The position numbers were made by a program, and so were the translations under genes. A DNA stretch of 64,000 nucleotides from assembly GCF_021390155.1 (NCBI RefSeq), contig NZ_CP089985.1, positions 3,173,001-3,237,000 on the forward strand, in the 5' to 3' direction. Numbering within the stretch: the first letter of the stretch is position 1; every line of letters starts with the position of its first letter. The DNA is from Pseudomonas sp. HN11. Its GTDB lineage: Bacteria > Pseudomonadota > Gammaproteobacteria > Pseudomonadales > Pseudomonadaceae. Positions 10,534 to 19,923 of the stretch are shown here, one piece after another. The notes beneath the pieces are model-generated. The model saw only the letters and a program-made list of their open reading frames with translations. It ran no database searches and was not told where the DNA came from.

Positions 10534-11346
10534 ATGAATAGCGTGCAGCTTTTACGCGGCCAGTTGCGGCCAGTGTTGATGGGGTTGTTGATGAGCGTGG
10601 CGTGTATCACGACGGTACAGGCTGACGACGGCGTGGCCCTCACCAGCATCGACCAGGTACCGGACGGTGTGGAAGTGCGTGGCAAGCAGATCGCCGCCTA
10701 TACCTGGGAGGATAAACAGGGCAAGAACCTGCTGGTGCTCGCTGAACAAGTCAGCGAGCGTGATGACGACGGCACCCAGTCGGCGTTCGTGTATGCGGCC
10801 CAGTACCTTATCGACGGCAACCGCCCCAAGCGCATGTGGATGCTCTACGACGATGTGCAGCATTGCGAGTTCGACGCCTCACTGCGCTTCGACAGGGCCG
10901 CCACCAGGGTCACCGACCTGACCGGCGACGGCATTACCCAGGCCACCGTGGGTTATTCACGCACCTGCACCAGCGATGTAAGCCCCCACGAATTCAAGCT
11001 GATCATGCATGTCGGTAAATCGCAGAAATTCCGTCTGCGTGGCCTGGACCGGGTGGGCGCCGCCTGGTGGGACGAACAGGCCGGTGCCTTGCGCGGCATG
11101 CCGTTGCCCAAGGATTGCAGTGTGGCCGCACAGCAGGCGCTGGTCAGCCAGTACAAGGAGCAGGGCACCGAGTTGCCATTGCCAGGTTGCTATGGCGATG
11201 AGAAAGACTTCGCCAAGGCACCCGAAGCGTACCTGACGTTTATGCGTCAACACTGGTTCGCGCTGATGCAGAAGCAGGACAGCGATTGGAGTCAGGCCCA
11301 GACCCAGCCACAGGACCCTACCGAGGATGACGATATCGCACCGTGA
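10534..11346 (+). CDS. Secreted protein of unknown function (M949_RS01915-like)
   Basis: Protein of 270 residues with a Sec signal peptide (about residues 1-30, RGQLRPVLMGLLMSVACITT then VQADD). The mature part is soluble. Its central piece, VTDLTGDGITQATVGYSRTC with DVSPHEFKLIMH after it, resembles the proteins labelled M949_RS01915-family surface polysaccharide proteins; that label rests on my memory of the family, not on a search. The C-terminus is acidic and Gln-rich (TQPQDPTEDDD). A ribosome site AGGGTGATCGG precedes the ATG. It is divergent from arnC, so shared regulation is possible, but no function in lipid A modification can be shown. Confidence 0.7.
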   Translation: MNSVQLLRGQLRPVLMGLLMSVACITTVQADDGVALTSIDQVPDGVEVRGKQIAAYTWEDKQGKNLLVLAEQVSERDDDGTQSAFVYAAQYLIDGNRPKRMWMLYDDVQHCEFDASLRFDRAATRVTDLTGDGITQATVGYSRTCTSDVSPHEFKLIMHVGKSQKFRLRGLDRVGAAWWDEQAGALRGMPLPKDCSVAAQQALVSQYKEQGTELPLPGCYGDEKDFAKAPEAYLTFMRQHWFALMQKQDSDWSQAQTQPQDPTEDDDIAP

Positions 11347-11395
11347 TTTTGTGCCAGGGCCGGTCCTGGGTTAGACTCGGCCTTCGCCAATTCAC

Positions 11396-11435
11396 TAAAT
11401 ACCTTGATTAAACAAAGGCTTGTTTGAGGTATTTA
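11396..11435. repeat. 40-base interrupted palindrome upstream of the recombinase
   Basis: Outer arms TAAATACCT and AGGTATTTA are perfectly complementary, and inner arms AAACAA and TTGTTT pair around a 4-base AGGC loop. A TGATT bulge faces a single G between the two stems. It ends 19 bases before the recombinase start codon. No T-tract follows, so a terminator for the upstream gene is unlikely. An operator, an attenuating leader hairpin or a recombination site for the adjacent enzyme are all possible. Confidence 0.6.
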
Positions 11436-11454
11436 ATCCAAAGGCTGATCTACG

Positions 11455-12369
11455 TTGACTGAGTCTATCCACAACCCGCTGACCCTGTACCTCACGCGCC
11501 TGGCGCCCTCCAGTCAGTTGACCATGCGTTACGTGCTGCAAGACGCAGCCGACCGCTTGGGCTTCGAGGACATCAATCTTGAAGACATCGACTGGCATCG
11601 GCTTCAACCCGAACACGTGATTGCTCTGGTTGCCGCCCTGCGTGAGGACGGCTATGCGCCGAACACCTCATCGCTTTACGTAAACGCGGTGCGCGGGGTG
11701 ATGAATGAAGCCTGGCGCATGAACCTGATCAGCCAGGAGCACTTGTTGCGTATGCGCACGGTCAAGGCCGCACCGGGCACACGCCTCGGCCAGGGCCGTA
11801 ACCTGCGGCGCAGCCTGATTCGCGAAATGATGGAAGTCTGCGCCGCCGACCCACGGCCACAAGGCCTGCGGGATGCAGCAGTAATCGGCATTCTCTACGG
11901 CTCGGGCATGCGCAAGTCGGAGTCGGTCAACCTTGACCTGGCGCAGATCAACTTCGAGGAGCGCAGCCTGCGGGTGATCGGCAAAGGTAACAAGGAACTG
12001 ATCAAGTACGCACCGGACTGGGCATTTGCCAAGTTGCACGCGTGGCTGGCGTTTCGCCGCGAGCAGCTCAAGGACGGCGAGCAGGACGACAGCTTCCTGT
12101 TCAACCGCATCCGCCGTGGTAGCCACATCACCCGTGAGCGCATTACCAAGCACGCGATCTACTACATCGCACGCCAGCGCGGCGAACAGGTGGGGGTGAA
12201 GATCATGCCCCATGATTTTCGCCGCTCATTCATTACACGGGTGATCGAAGAACACGACCTGTCGATTGCGCAGAAACTGGCGCACCACACCAATATCCAG
12301 ACGACCGCCAGTTACGACGTGCGCGATGACAATGAGCGGCGGCGGGCGGTGGATCGGTTTGATCTTTAA
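11455..12369 (+). CDS. Tyrosine recombinase / site-specific integrase
   Basis: DNA strand-exchange enzyme of 304 residues, the length of XerC/D-type recombinases. The N-terminal SAM-like domain spans residues 1-105. The catalytic domain holds YGSGMRKSE (Arg I), VIGKGNKE (Lys), MPHDFRRSF (His-x-x-Arg), LAHHTNIQTTASYD (His, then the nucleophilic Tyr). All residues needed for activity are present. The frame opens with TTG (LTESIHNPLTLYL); the next ATG is 23 codons in and would remove the start of the arm domain, so TTG is preferred. No phage or transposon genes accompany it, so it is an orphan enzyme. Convergent with the SDR gene across a REP element. Confidence 0.85.
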   Translation: MTESIHNPLTLYLTRLAPSSQLTMRYVLQDAADRLGFEDINLEDIDWHRLQPEHVIALVAALREDGYAPNTSSLYVNAVRGVMNEAWRMNLISQEHLLRMRTVKAAPGTRLGQGRNLRRSLIREMMEVCAADPRPQGLRDAAVIGILYGSGMRKSESVNLDLAQINFEERSLRVIGKGNKELIKYAPDWAFAKLHAWLAFRREQLKDGEQDDSFLFNRIRRGSHITRERITKHAIYYIARQRGEQVGVKIMPHDFRRSFITRVIEEHDLSIAQKLAHHTNIQTTASYDVRDDNERRRAVDRFDL

Positions 12370-12395
12370 ATTCAGGCAGGATGAAGATCAAAAAA

Positions 12396-12428
12396 TGTGG
12401 GAGCGGGCTTGCTCGCGACGCTCCCACA
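12396..12428. repeat. REP-type palindrome between convergent genes
   Basis: TGTGGGAGC ... GCTCCCACA, a 9-base perfect stem enclosing GGGCTTGCTCGCGAC, matches the left half of the REPINs found further along the window. It lies between the recombinase stop and the SDR stop, so it may also serve as a bidirectional terminator. Confidence 0.8.
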
Positions 12429-12444
12429 AAGGGTTGGGTAAAAG

Positions 12445-13302
12445 TTAAAGAATCGGTTTGCCGCCAGTCACCGCATATCGCGAGCCCGAGATATAGCTGG
12501 CCTCATCCGAGGCCAACAGCACATAGATCGGCGCCACTTCCACCGGCTGCCCCGGACGACCCAGCGGGGTTTCGCTGCCAAAGTTCTTCACGTCGTCATC
12601 GGTCATGGTTGCCACAATCAACGGCGTCCAGATCGGCCCGGGCGCTACGCTGTTGACGCGAATCCCCTTGCTGCCGAGCAGCTGCGCCAAGCCGCCGGTG
12701 AAATTGGCAATGGCGCCCTTCGTGGCGGCGTAAGGCATCAGCGTCGGCTTGGGCATGTCCGAGTTGACGGATGTGGTGTTGATGATCGAACTGCCCGCCT
12801 TCATGTGCGGGACGGCGGCCTTGCAGATACGAAACATCGCCGTGATGTTGATATCGAAGGTCTTCACCCATTCCTCGTCTGAGATTTCTTCGAGGGTTTC
12901 ATGGCTCATTTGGAATGCCGCATTGTTGACCAACACATCGATACGGCCGAATTGCTCGACCGTTTTGTCGACCAGTGCCTGGCATACGCTTTTCTGCGCG
13001 ATATCACCGGGCAGCAATAGGCATTGGCGGCCGGCTTCCTCGACCCAGCGCGCGGTTTCCTTGGCGTCCTCATGCTCATCCAGATAGGCGATGGCTACAT
13101 CGGCGCCTTCACGAGCGAACGCAATGGCTACGGCGCGCCCGATGCCGCTGTCTGCCCCGGTAATCAGCGCGATCTTGTTGGCTAATCGTCCGGAACCTTT
13201 GTAACTCTGCTCCCCACAGTCCGGATACGGGTCCATTTTCTTCTGCGAACCAGGCACGTTCTGCGCTTGCGCGGCGAAGGGTGGGCGAGGGTAGTCAGTC
13301 AT
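12445..13302 (-). CDS. SDR family oxidoreductase (YghA/glucose dehydrogenase-like)
   Basis: NAD(P)-dependent short-chain dehydrogenase of 285 residues with the roughly 40-residue N-terminal extension (PPFAAQAQNVPGSQKKMDPY) typical of the YghA/YdaD group, often stress-induced. Cofactor motif TGADSGIGRA near residue 50, active-site Ser in NTTSVNS and YAATK near residue 200. The second ATG was chosen because GGAG sits correctly in front of it. The gene stands alone, and its substrate cannot be told from sequence. Confidence 0.85.
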   Translation of the reverse strand: MTDYPRPPFAAQAQNVPGSQKKMDPYPDCGEQSYKGSGRLANKIALITGADSGIGRAVAIAFAREGADVAIAYLDEHEDAKETARWVEEAGRQCLLLPGDIAQKSVCQALVDKTVEQFGRIDVLVNNAAFQMSHETLEEISDEEWVKTFDINITAMFRICKAAVPHMKAGSSIINTTSVNSDMPKPTLMPYAATKGAIANFTGGLAQLLGSKGIRVNSVAPGPIWTPLIVATMTDDDVKNFGSETPLGRPGQPVEVAPIYVLLASDEASYISGSRYAVTGGKPIL

Positions 13303-13424
13303 CTCAATCTCCATAGGTTTCCAAAGGGGCTATGGAGTTAGTAGTTTCCGGCTTGACGATAGTTGTGACGGATGCCGCCCAATCCCGACGAATGGTTGGC
13401 TTTAAGCCTATGCGAAACCTCAAC

Positions 13425-14651
13425 CTATGGTGAGCGGGTTTCCGTGGTGAGCGGGCTTGCCCCGTGCTGGGGAACGGGCAGGCGGCGCAATGTCCACAGG
13501 GTCGTGAACATTGCCGCGACCGCGCACAGCGCAATCCCGATCAACATGGGCGCAGGGGTGTGATCGGCGAATACGCCGACCAAGGTCATGGACACAGCCG
13601 CCGTGATCATCTGGATTGCCCCGAGCAGGGCCGACGCAGAGCCGGCCACCGCACCATGATCTTCCAGGGACAACACCCCGGCGGCCGGCAGCAGCAAACC
13701 AAGGAAACCAAAGCCGATAAACAGCAGCGTCATCATTAGAGCCAGGCTATCGACCCATAACGTGGTCACTGCCAGCAGGACCATAATCGCCGCCACGGCC
13801 ACCACCGACCACCGAATCAGCGGCGCCAGACCAAAGCGCGCACTCAGGCGCGCGGTCAGCTGGCTCATGGCGAAAAACGACGCGGCGTTCACGGCAAAAC
13901 CCAGGCTGAATTGCGTGGGCGTCAGGCCGTAATGCTCGATGTACACGAACGGCGCGCTGCCGATAAACACGAAGAACGTCGCCAAACCGAAACCGCACAC
14001 CACCGACAAGCCTATAAATACCGGGTCACGCAGCAACGCGCCGTAGCTGCTGAAGGCGTTGCCCAGGGTCTTGCCCAAGCGTCGTTCGGCCGGGTGAGTT
14101 TCCGGTAACTGCACGATGGTCATCACCAGGCAGGCCACCGCGAGCACAGCCAGCACGGCAAACACTTCACGCCAGCTCCACAACGAGATGACCAGGCTGC
14201 CGGCGAGCGGGGCGAGAATCGGCGAGACACTCATCACTAGCATCAGCAACGCCATGAGCTTCGCGGCTTCATGCCCGGTATACAGGTCACGCACGATGGC
14301 CCGGGGAATCACCATGCCCGCGCACGCACCGAACGCCTGCAGGGCACGAAAGGCAATCAGTATTTCGATAGTCGGCGCCAACGCGCAACCGACACTGGCC
14401 ACGGCAAAAATCACCAGGCCGAGATAGATCGGCGGCTTACGACCGAACACATCACTGATCGGTCCGTAGAACAATTGGCACACACCAATGATGACGAAGA
14501 ACACGGTAAGGCTCATCTGTACCAACGCCGGCGAGGCGTGCAGGCTCGCGCCCAGGGTCGGCAAGGCTGGCAGGTAGATGTCGATGGCGAAGGGGCCGAC
14601 GGCGGTGATCAAGCCCAGCAGCAGGGCGAGGTGGGCGATACTTCGAGACAT
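13425..14651 (-). CDS. Bcr/CflA family MFS multidrug exporter
   Basis: Proton-driven efflux transporter of the inner membrane, 408 residues, about 12 helices. It opens with LGLITAVGPFAIDIYLPALP, the family signature (FxIDxYLPA), and has YGPISDVFGRKP in the loop between helices 2 and 3. An ATG after GGAA was taken over an upstream TTG. The last 16 residues (ending HGASPLTTETRSP) are encoded by a REP sequence, so the natural C-terminus may have been altered by that repeat. Confidence 0.87.
   Translation of the reverse strand: MSRSIAHLALLLGLITAVGPFAIDIYLPALPTLGASLHASPALVQMSLTVFFVIIGVCQLFYGPISDVFGRKPPIYLGLVIFAVASVGCALAPTIEILIAFRALQAFGACAGMVIPRAIVRDLYTGHEAAKLMALLMLVMSVSPILAPLAGSLVISLWSWREVFAVLAVLAVACLVMTIVQLPETHPAERRLGKTLGNAFSSYGALLRDPVFIGLSVVCGFGLATFFVFIGSAPFVYIEHYGLTPTQFSLGFAVNAASFFAMSQLTARLSARFGLAPLIRWSVVAVAAIMVLLAVTTLWVDSLALMMTLLFIGFGFLGLLLPAAGVLSLEDHGAVAGSASALLGAIQMITAAVSMTLVGVFADHTPAPMLIGIALCAVAAMFTTLWTLRRLPVPQHGASPLTTETRSP
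13444..13472. repeat. REP-like sequence inside the 3' end of the exporter gene
   Basis: The stretch GTGGTGAGCGGGCTTGCCCC followed by GTGCTGGGG matches the second REP class of fluorescent pseudomonads (GTGAGCGGGCTTGCCCCGC). A partial copy, GGTGAGCGGGTTTCC, lies just beside it at 13429-13443. Together they encode the last residues and the stop codon of the exporter. Confidence 0.65.
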
Positions 14652-14807
14652 GGGCAGTTCCGGGCGAAGCAAAGGTCGTCAGCTTAAGGGATCTGCGCAG
14701 ATCCGCAAACTTAGGCTTCAATAAGCTGTAAAGGCGGCCGATAACATGAGCAGCGGGGCTACTGCGGTTGGCGTCCCAACCGGTTGACCAGGCACGGGGA
14801 TACCAGC

Positions 14808-16421
14808 ATGACGATCAAACTACGCTTGATGCTGTTGATAGCGACCGGATTACTCACTGCCTTGATCATGAGCCTGGCCGGCTACCTGGGAAATACCCGG
14901 ATGGGCAGTGCCGTGCAGGACAACGAAGTGAGCATGACGGTGCTGCGCAACCACATGGAAGCCGACATGATGCACGACGCCCTGCGTGCCGACGTGTTGT
15001 CCTCCCTGTTGGTGGGCCTGGGTAAAAGCACCAGCACCAAGGCCGAGGTCAACAACTCGCTTAAAGAACATGCCGAGCACTTTCGCCAAGTACTTGCCGA
15101 CAACCTTAAACTGCCGTTGGATGACACGCTCAAGGCCAGTCTGGAAAAAATCAAACCCAGCCTGGATACCTATATAAGCACCGGCGAGCGCATTGTCGCC
15201 CTGGCCCTGGACAATCCCGACGCGGCTCGCGGCGAGCTGGAGACCTTCAATACAGCCTTCAGCCGGCTTGAAGATCAAATGGCGGCGCTGAGTGAGCTGA
15301 TTGAAAACAACGCCCAGCAAACCGGTGCAAGTACCCGACAAACCATCAGCAATGCCAACTTCACCCTCGGCGCAGTACTGATCGCCAGCCTCTTGCTGCT
15401 GATGGCGCAGGGCCGATGGGTCATATTGAGCATCATGGGGCCGCTTCAGACGGCCAGTCGTATTGCCGCCAGCATTGCCCGCGGCAACTTGAGCGAACCG
15501 ATTGTCGAACCCCGCCGCAAGGATGAAGCCACCTTATTGATCCGCAGCCTCGCCACCATGCAGCGCGATTTACGCGGCATGATCGAAGTGGTACGCAGCA
15601 ACGCCCATGGCGTCGATAGCATGAGCGAACAACTCAGTCACGGCTGCCACGAAGTCGCCGACAGCAGCCAGCAACAAAGCGCCGCGGCCAGTACGATGGC
15701 CGCCGCCGCGAGCGAAATGACCGCGAGTATCGAAGAAATCACGCGGCATGCCGGGCGTGCGCTGGACATGGCCAACCAGGCGGAGACCTTGGCCAAGGAC
15801 GGCGGCCGGGTGATTCATCAAGTGGTCAGTGACATGGAAGGCATTGCCCGTTCCGCACAGCAATCCGCCCAGGTGATCCGCACGCTGGACAAGGAGTCCG
15901 AGGCCATTTTCAGCATTATTCAGGTTATCAAAGGGATCGCCGACCAGACCAACTTGCTGGCCCTGAACGCCGCAATCGAAGCGGCACGAGCCGGTGAACA
16001 AGGGCGCGGTTTCGCGGTGGTGGCCGATGAAGTGCGCAGCCTGGCGGGGCGCACCAGCGCCTCGACCCAGGAAATTGCCAGCATGGTCGGGCGCATTCAG
16101 CACAACACTCGGGAAGCCGTGACCAGCATGGAAGAGGGGGTTGCTCAGGTGGATAAAGGCATGGCGGTGACTGCCGAGGTGGAACGGGCGATACGCGAGA
16201 TTCTACAAGCCACCTTGAATACCACTGAAATGGTCAACGACATCTCCCGAACCATTGGAGAGCAGAGCCTGGCCAGCAATGAAATTGCACATCAAGTGGA
16301 GATGATTGCAGGGATGTCGGAAAATAATAGTCGCATCATCGGCGAAACTGCCTCGACCACCGACGAATTGGCCGGCCTGGCGGGGAAGTTGTCACAGTCC
16401 GTGGATCGGTTCAGCTTGTAA
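14808..16421 (+). CDS. Methyl-accepting chemotaxis protein (4-helix-bundle sensor)
   Basis: Chemoreceptor of 537 residues. TM1 is at about residues 6-28, a periplasmic four-helix-bundle-like domain of about 155 residues follows, TM2 lies near residue 190 ([20 protein letters not shown]), then HAMP and a long cytoplasmic hairpin with the tip [20 protein letters not shown]. It signals to CheA/CheW; the ligand is unknown. The ATG after GGGGAT was chosen; an upstream TTG in frame has no ribosome site. It is monocistronic, with a strong terminator just downstream. Confidence 0.9.
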   Translation: MTIKLRLMLLIATGLLTALIMSLAGYLGNTRMGSAVQDNEVSMTVLRNHMEADMMHDALRADVLSSLLVGLGKSTSTKAEVNNSLKEHAEHFRQVLADNLKLPLDDTLKASLEKIKPSLDTYISTGERIVALALDNPDAARGELETFNTAFSRLEDQMAALSELIENNAQQTGASTRQTISNANFTLGAVLIASLLLLMAQGRWVILSIMGPLQTASRIAASIARGNLSEPIVEPRRKDEATLLIRSLATMQRDLRGMIEVVRSNAHGVDSMSEQLSHGCHEVADSSQQQSAAASTMAAAASEMTASIEEITRHAGRALDMANQAETLAKDGGRVIHQVVSDMEGIARSAQQSAQVIRTLDKESEAIFSIIQVIKGIADQTNLLALNAAIEAARAGEQGRGFAVVADEVRSLAGRTSASTQEIASMVGRIQHNTREAVTSMEEGVAQVDKGMAVTAEVERAIREILQATLNTTEMVNDISRTIGEQSLASNEIAHQVEMIAGMSENNSRIIGETASTTDELAGLAGKLSQSVDRFSL

Positions 16422-16437
16422 TCTGGGCAGATCAAAG

Positions 16438-16465
16438 ACCGGCTCCCTGCGAGCCGGTTTTTTTT
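16438..16465 (+). terminator. Rho-independent terminator of the chemoreceptor gene
   Basis: Stem ACCGGCTC/GAGCCGGT with a 5-base loop followed by seven further T residues, 16 bases after the stop codon. Confidence 0.9.
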
Positions 16466-16531
16466 GTCCGAAATTTGGGCTTCAGCAAAATCAGCCATCG
16501 CTGCAAAAAAAGATTGAATATTCACACCTAA

Positions 16532-16547
16532 TGTTATTTAAATAACA
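16532..16547. promoter_or_regulatory. Candidate DeoR-type operator upstream of deoK
   Basis: TGTTATTTAAATAACA is a perfect 16-base palindrome, 53 bases before the deoK start codon. Near-identical sites stand in the deoR-deoC intergenic region, which marks it as the probable target of the DeoR-family repressor of this locus. Confidence 0.7.
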
Positions 16548-16599
16548 AAACAAGAGCGGCACGATCTGCTTGGTCGTGCCGTAACAAGGTGGAATAGCA

Positions 16600-17517
16600 A
16601 TGAGCAAGATCGCAGTCATCGGCAGCAATATGGTGGATTTGATTACCTACATCGACCGCATGCCGGCCCAGGGTGAAACCCTGGAAGCGCCGGGCTTTGC
16701 CCTCGGTTGTGGCGGCAAGGGGGCTAACCAGGCGGTGGCCGCCGCCAAGCTGGGGGCGCAGGTCCTGATGCTGAGCAAGGTCGGGGACGACATGTTTGCC
16801 GACAACACGCTGGCCAACTTCCAACGTTTTGGTATCGACACCCGCTATGTGCAGCGCGTGGCTGGCGTTTCCAGTGGCGTTGCGCCGATCTTTGTCCGGA
16901 CCGACTCCCACAACAGCATTTTGATCGTCAAGGGTGCCAATGCGCATTTGTCGCCGGCGGACATCGATGCGGCAGCCGCTGACCTGTGTGAGTGCACGTT
17001 GATCGTGCTGCAACTGGAGATCAATCTGGAGACGGTCTACCACGCCATCGAATTCGCTCACCGGCACGGTATCGCCGTGCTGCTCAACCCGGCTCCGGCC
17101 CTGGCCGGATTGAGCGCCGAGCACCTGGCGCACTTGGACTTCCTGATCCCCAACGAATCGGAACTGGCGTTGATCACCGGTCAGGTCGTGGACTCACCGG
17201 AGGCGGCTCAGATCGCCGCGCGTACGCTGGTGGCCAGCGGCATTCGTCATGTGATCGTCACCCTCGGCGAGCACGGCGCGCTGTATGTGGGGGAGGAGGG
17301 CGAGTTCCGAGTGCCGGGCGTACGGGTCGTAGCCCGTGACACCACCGGCGCCGGTGATGCTTTTATCGGTTGTTTCATTCACCACTGGAATCGCGACAAC
17401 CTTATTCGTCAGGCCATGGAACAGGCTGTGGCGTATTCCGCCTGCTCAGTCATGGGGCTGGGTACGCAGACTTCTTATCCCGACACTGAGACGTTCAAGC
17501 GCTTCCAGCAACGGTGA
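16600..17517 (+). CDS. deoK: PfkB-family sugar kinase, probable deoxyribokinase
   Basis: Phosphorylates the 5-OH of a pentose, here most probably 2-deoxy-D-ribose, making the substrate of DeoC. The 305-residue protein is of ribokinase type: GCGGKGANQAVAAAKLG near residue 40 and the catalytic DTTGAGDAFIGCF near residue 250. Sequence alone does not separate ribokinase from deoxyribokinase. The call rests on context: a FucP-type permease, an epimerase-like protein, a DeoR regulator and deoC, the same set as the Salmonella deoQKPX locus. Confidence 0.8.
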   Translation: MSKIAVIGSNMVDLITYIDRMPAQGETLEAPGFALGCGGKGANQAVAAAKLGAQVLMLSKVGDDMFADNTLANFQRFGIDTRYVQRVAGVSSGVAPIFVRTDSHNSILIVKGANAHLSPADIDAAAADLCECTLIVLQLEINLETVYHAIEFAHRHGIAVLLNPAPALAGLSAEHLAHLDFLIPNESELALITGQVVDSPEAAQIAARTLVASGIRHVIVTLGEHGALYVGEEGEFRVPGVRVVARDTTGAGDAFIGCFIHHWNRDNLIRQAMEQAVAYSACSVMGLGTQTSYPDTETFKRFQQR

Positions 17518-17548
17518 TAACACCCTCAAACCAGCCCGGAGAACAATA

Positions 17549-18880
17549 ATGAACAAACCTGCGCTGCAACAGACACCCGATGGTTTCTATCTGAACCGCA
17601 CTCCCTGGTTCGCCTTTATCCTGCTGTGCAGCATTTTTGCATTGTGGGCCGCGGCGGCGAGCATGAACGATGTGCTGATCGCACACTTCAAGAAGGCGTT
17701 TTTGCTCAGTGATTTCCAGACCGCCTTTGTCCAGTCGGCTTTTTACCTGGGTTACTTTTTCGTGGCGATTCCAGCCGCGATGGTGGTTCGCCGTTTTAGC
17801 TACAAGAGCACGATTCTGATCGGGCTGATGCTGTATATGTTTGGCTGCCTGCTGTTTTTCCCGGCGGCCTCCACCGCCAAGTACGGCATGTTCCTGCTGG
17901 CGCTGTTTGTAATCGCCGCTGGCCTGTCGTTCCTGGAAACTGCGTGCAACACCTACTCGACACTGATGGGGCCACGGGAAACCGGGACCCGGCGCTTGAA
18001 TATTTCGCAAACCTTCCACCCCTTCGGCGCGATGGCCGGGGTGTATGTGGGCAGCTTTGTGATGTTCAAGGACACTGACGCCAGCACTGAACAACTGGCC
18101 CAGATGAGCGCCTCTGAGGCGGCGGTGCAGCAGTTGCAAATGATTCAGTCCACGCTGTTGCCCTACAAGTGGATGATTGCCGTGCTGGTGCTGGTATTTA
18201 TCCTGATCGCCATTACGCGGTTTCCCGCCTGCAAGGGCAATAAGCCCGCGGGTAGCAAGCCAGGCAGTCTGCGTCAAAGTCTCGGCCGGCTGTGGCGTAA
18301 CCCGCGTTTTACTTTTGGCGTAATGGCGCAGTTTCTCTACGTGGGGGCGCAGGTTGGCGTGTGGAGTTTCACCATTCGCCTGGCCATGCAAATGGGAGGG
18401 ATGAATGAGCGCAGCGCTTCATGGTTCCTGCTGACCACCTTTGCCGCCTACTTTGTCGGCAAGCTGATCGCCAACCTGTTGATGCGGCGCCTGCACCCGG
18501 CCAAAGTCCTGGCGATCTACGGCGTGCTGTGTATCGTGCTGCTGGCCTATACCATCCTGGTGCCGAACATTTCGGCGGTGTATGCCGCGGTCGGCGTAAG
18601 TATTTTCCTCGGCCCTTGCTGGCCGACCATCTACGGCCTGACCATCGATGGCCTGGGTGAAGACACCGGCGTCGGCGGTTCATTGCTGGTGATGAGCATT
18701 GTCGGCGGCGGGGTGATCCCGATCTTCCAGGGCCTGTTGTCGGACGCCAGCGGCGGCAATATGCAATTGGCCTATAGCGTACCGTTGCTGTGCTTCATCG
18801 TGATCGTGATGTATGCGCTCAAGTGCATGCGCCAGCCCGGCACCTTGCCGGTAGGCGCAACCGGAGCGGTGGCCTCATGA
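17549..18880 (+). CDS. deoP: FucP-type MFS sugar:proton symporter, probable deoxyribose permease
   Basis: Inner-membrane transporter of 443 residues with 12 predicted helices. FALWAAAASMNDVLIAHFKK in helix 1 and FLETACNTYSTLMGPRETGT in helix 5 are the hallmarks of the L-fucose permease family. The start follows GGAGAACAATA. It lies 31 bases behind deoK and overlaps the next gene (ATGA), so it is in the operon. Substrate assignment to 2-deoxyribose is by context. Confidence 0.82.
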   Translation: MNKPALQQTPDGFYLNRTPWFAFILLCSIFALWAAAASMNDVLIAHFKKAFLLSDFQTAFVQSAFYLGYFFVAIPAAMVVRRFSYKSTILIGLMLYMFGCLLFFPAASTAKYGMFLLALFVIAAGLSFLETACNTYSTLMGPRETGTRRLNISQTFHPFGAMAGVYVGSFVMFKDTDASTEQLAQMSASEAAVQQLQMIQSTLLPYKWMIAVLVLVFILIAITRFPACKGNKPAGSKPGSLRQSLGRLWRNPRFTFGVMAQFLYVGAQVGVWSFTIRLAMQMGGMNERSASWFLLTTFAAYFVGKLIANLLMRRLHPAKVLAIYGVLCIVLLAYTILVPNISAVYAAVGVSIFLGPCWPTIYGLTIDGLGEDTGVGGSLLVMSIVGGGVIPIFQGLLSDASGGNMQLAYSVPLLCFIVIVMYALKCMRQPGTLPVGATGAVAS

Positions 18881-19923
18881 ATACACGTATCCCGCTGTAC
18901 CCTGCATTGTTCGGCGAGCAGGAAAAAATCCTCCTGCAATCGCCGTCATTCAACGTCAGTGCCTGGACCTACCCGTCCGGCGTGTTGGCCCTGAGCCTGG
19001 AAAACAGTCGTGGAAGGCTGGTGGTATTGCCTTATCAGGGGCAGATGATCTGGTCAGCCGTGTTCGACGACTGCGACCTGACCATGAGCAACCTCTTCGA
19101 GCAACCCAGGCCCAGCCCGACGGTCATTGATACGTATGGCTGCTTCATGTTTCACAGTGGCTTGCTGCGTAATGGTTGCCCGGCGGCAGACGACACTCAC
19201 GCCTTGCACGGCGAAATGCCCTGCGCGCCGATGGACTCGGCCTGGCTGGACGTCGGCGAGGGCGTTTTGCGCCTGGGGGGTTCGTACCAGTACGCCAAGG
19301 GATTCGGCGATCGCTACCGGGCGAGCCCCAGCGTGACACTGCGCGCCGATTCGGCCCTGTTCGATATCGATATGGCCGTGACGAACCTGGCCGGCAAGCC
19401 CATGGACCTGATGTACATGGCCCACATGAACTACGCGTTCGTGAACGGCGCGCGGTTTGTCGAACCGTTGGGCATGCGGCACCAGCGCCTGCGGACCAGC
19501 GTGCCGGACCACGTCAAGCCGACGCCTGCCTGGAGCGCCTACATGGCGCAACTGGCCGAGCAACCAGGGCAACTGGCGTGCCTTGAGCAGCCGTCACTGT
19601 ACGACCCGGAGATCGTGTTTTTCTTCGATGGCGTGGCTACAGACGCCACGGGCCAGGCGCATTTTCTGCTGGATCATCCCAACGGCGCAGCGTTCTACAC
19701 CCGTTACCGTCCCGAGCAGTTCGAACACGCCGCGCGCTGGATACTGTACACGCCAGATCAGCAAGTGGCGGCGTTCGTGCTGCCGTCCACCTGCGAACCT
19801 GAGGGCTATAACGCCGAGAAGGCCAAAGGTCACGTGCGCCAATTGGCTGCCGGGACCAGCGCTGCTTTCAGCGTCACCACCGGCTACTTGAATGCGCAGG
19901 AGCGGCGGAAGTTGCTGGGTTAA
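18877..19923 (+). CDS. deoX: Aldose 1-epimerase family protein
   Basis: Galactose mutarotase-fold protein of 348 residues that probably interconverts the anomers of the imported sugar before the kinase. The His pair typical of the fold appears in THALHGEMPC (about residue 107) and YMAHMNYAF (about residue 183), and a late acidic residue is in TCEPEGY. Its position matches deoX of the Salmonella deoxyribose operon, whose exact reaction is not settled. Its stop overlaps the stop of the convergent regulator by three bases. Confidence 0.78.
   Translation: MNTRIPLYPALFGEQEKILLQSPSFNVSAWTYPSGVLALSLENSRGRLVVLPYQGQMIWSAVFDDCDLTMSNLFEQPRPSPTVIDTYGCFMFHSGLLRNGCPAADDTHALHGEMPCAPMDSAWLDVGEGVLRLGGSYQYAKGFGDRYRASPSVTLRADSALFDIDMAVTNLAGKPMDLMYMAHMNYAFVNGARFVEPLGMRHQRLRTSVPDHVKPTPAWSAYMAQLAEQPGQLACLEQPSLYDPEIVFFFDGVATDATGQAHFLLDHPNGAAFYTRYRPEQFEHAARWILYTPDQQVAAFVLPSTCEPEGYNAEKAKGHVRQLAAGTSAAFSVTTGYLNAQERRKLLG

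Noticed and set aside
11396..11435. dif/Xer recombination site
   Set aside because: The arms are not 11-base binding sites around a 6-base centre, and the sequence does not match the dif consensus; kept only as an unexplained palindrome.
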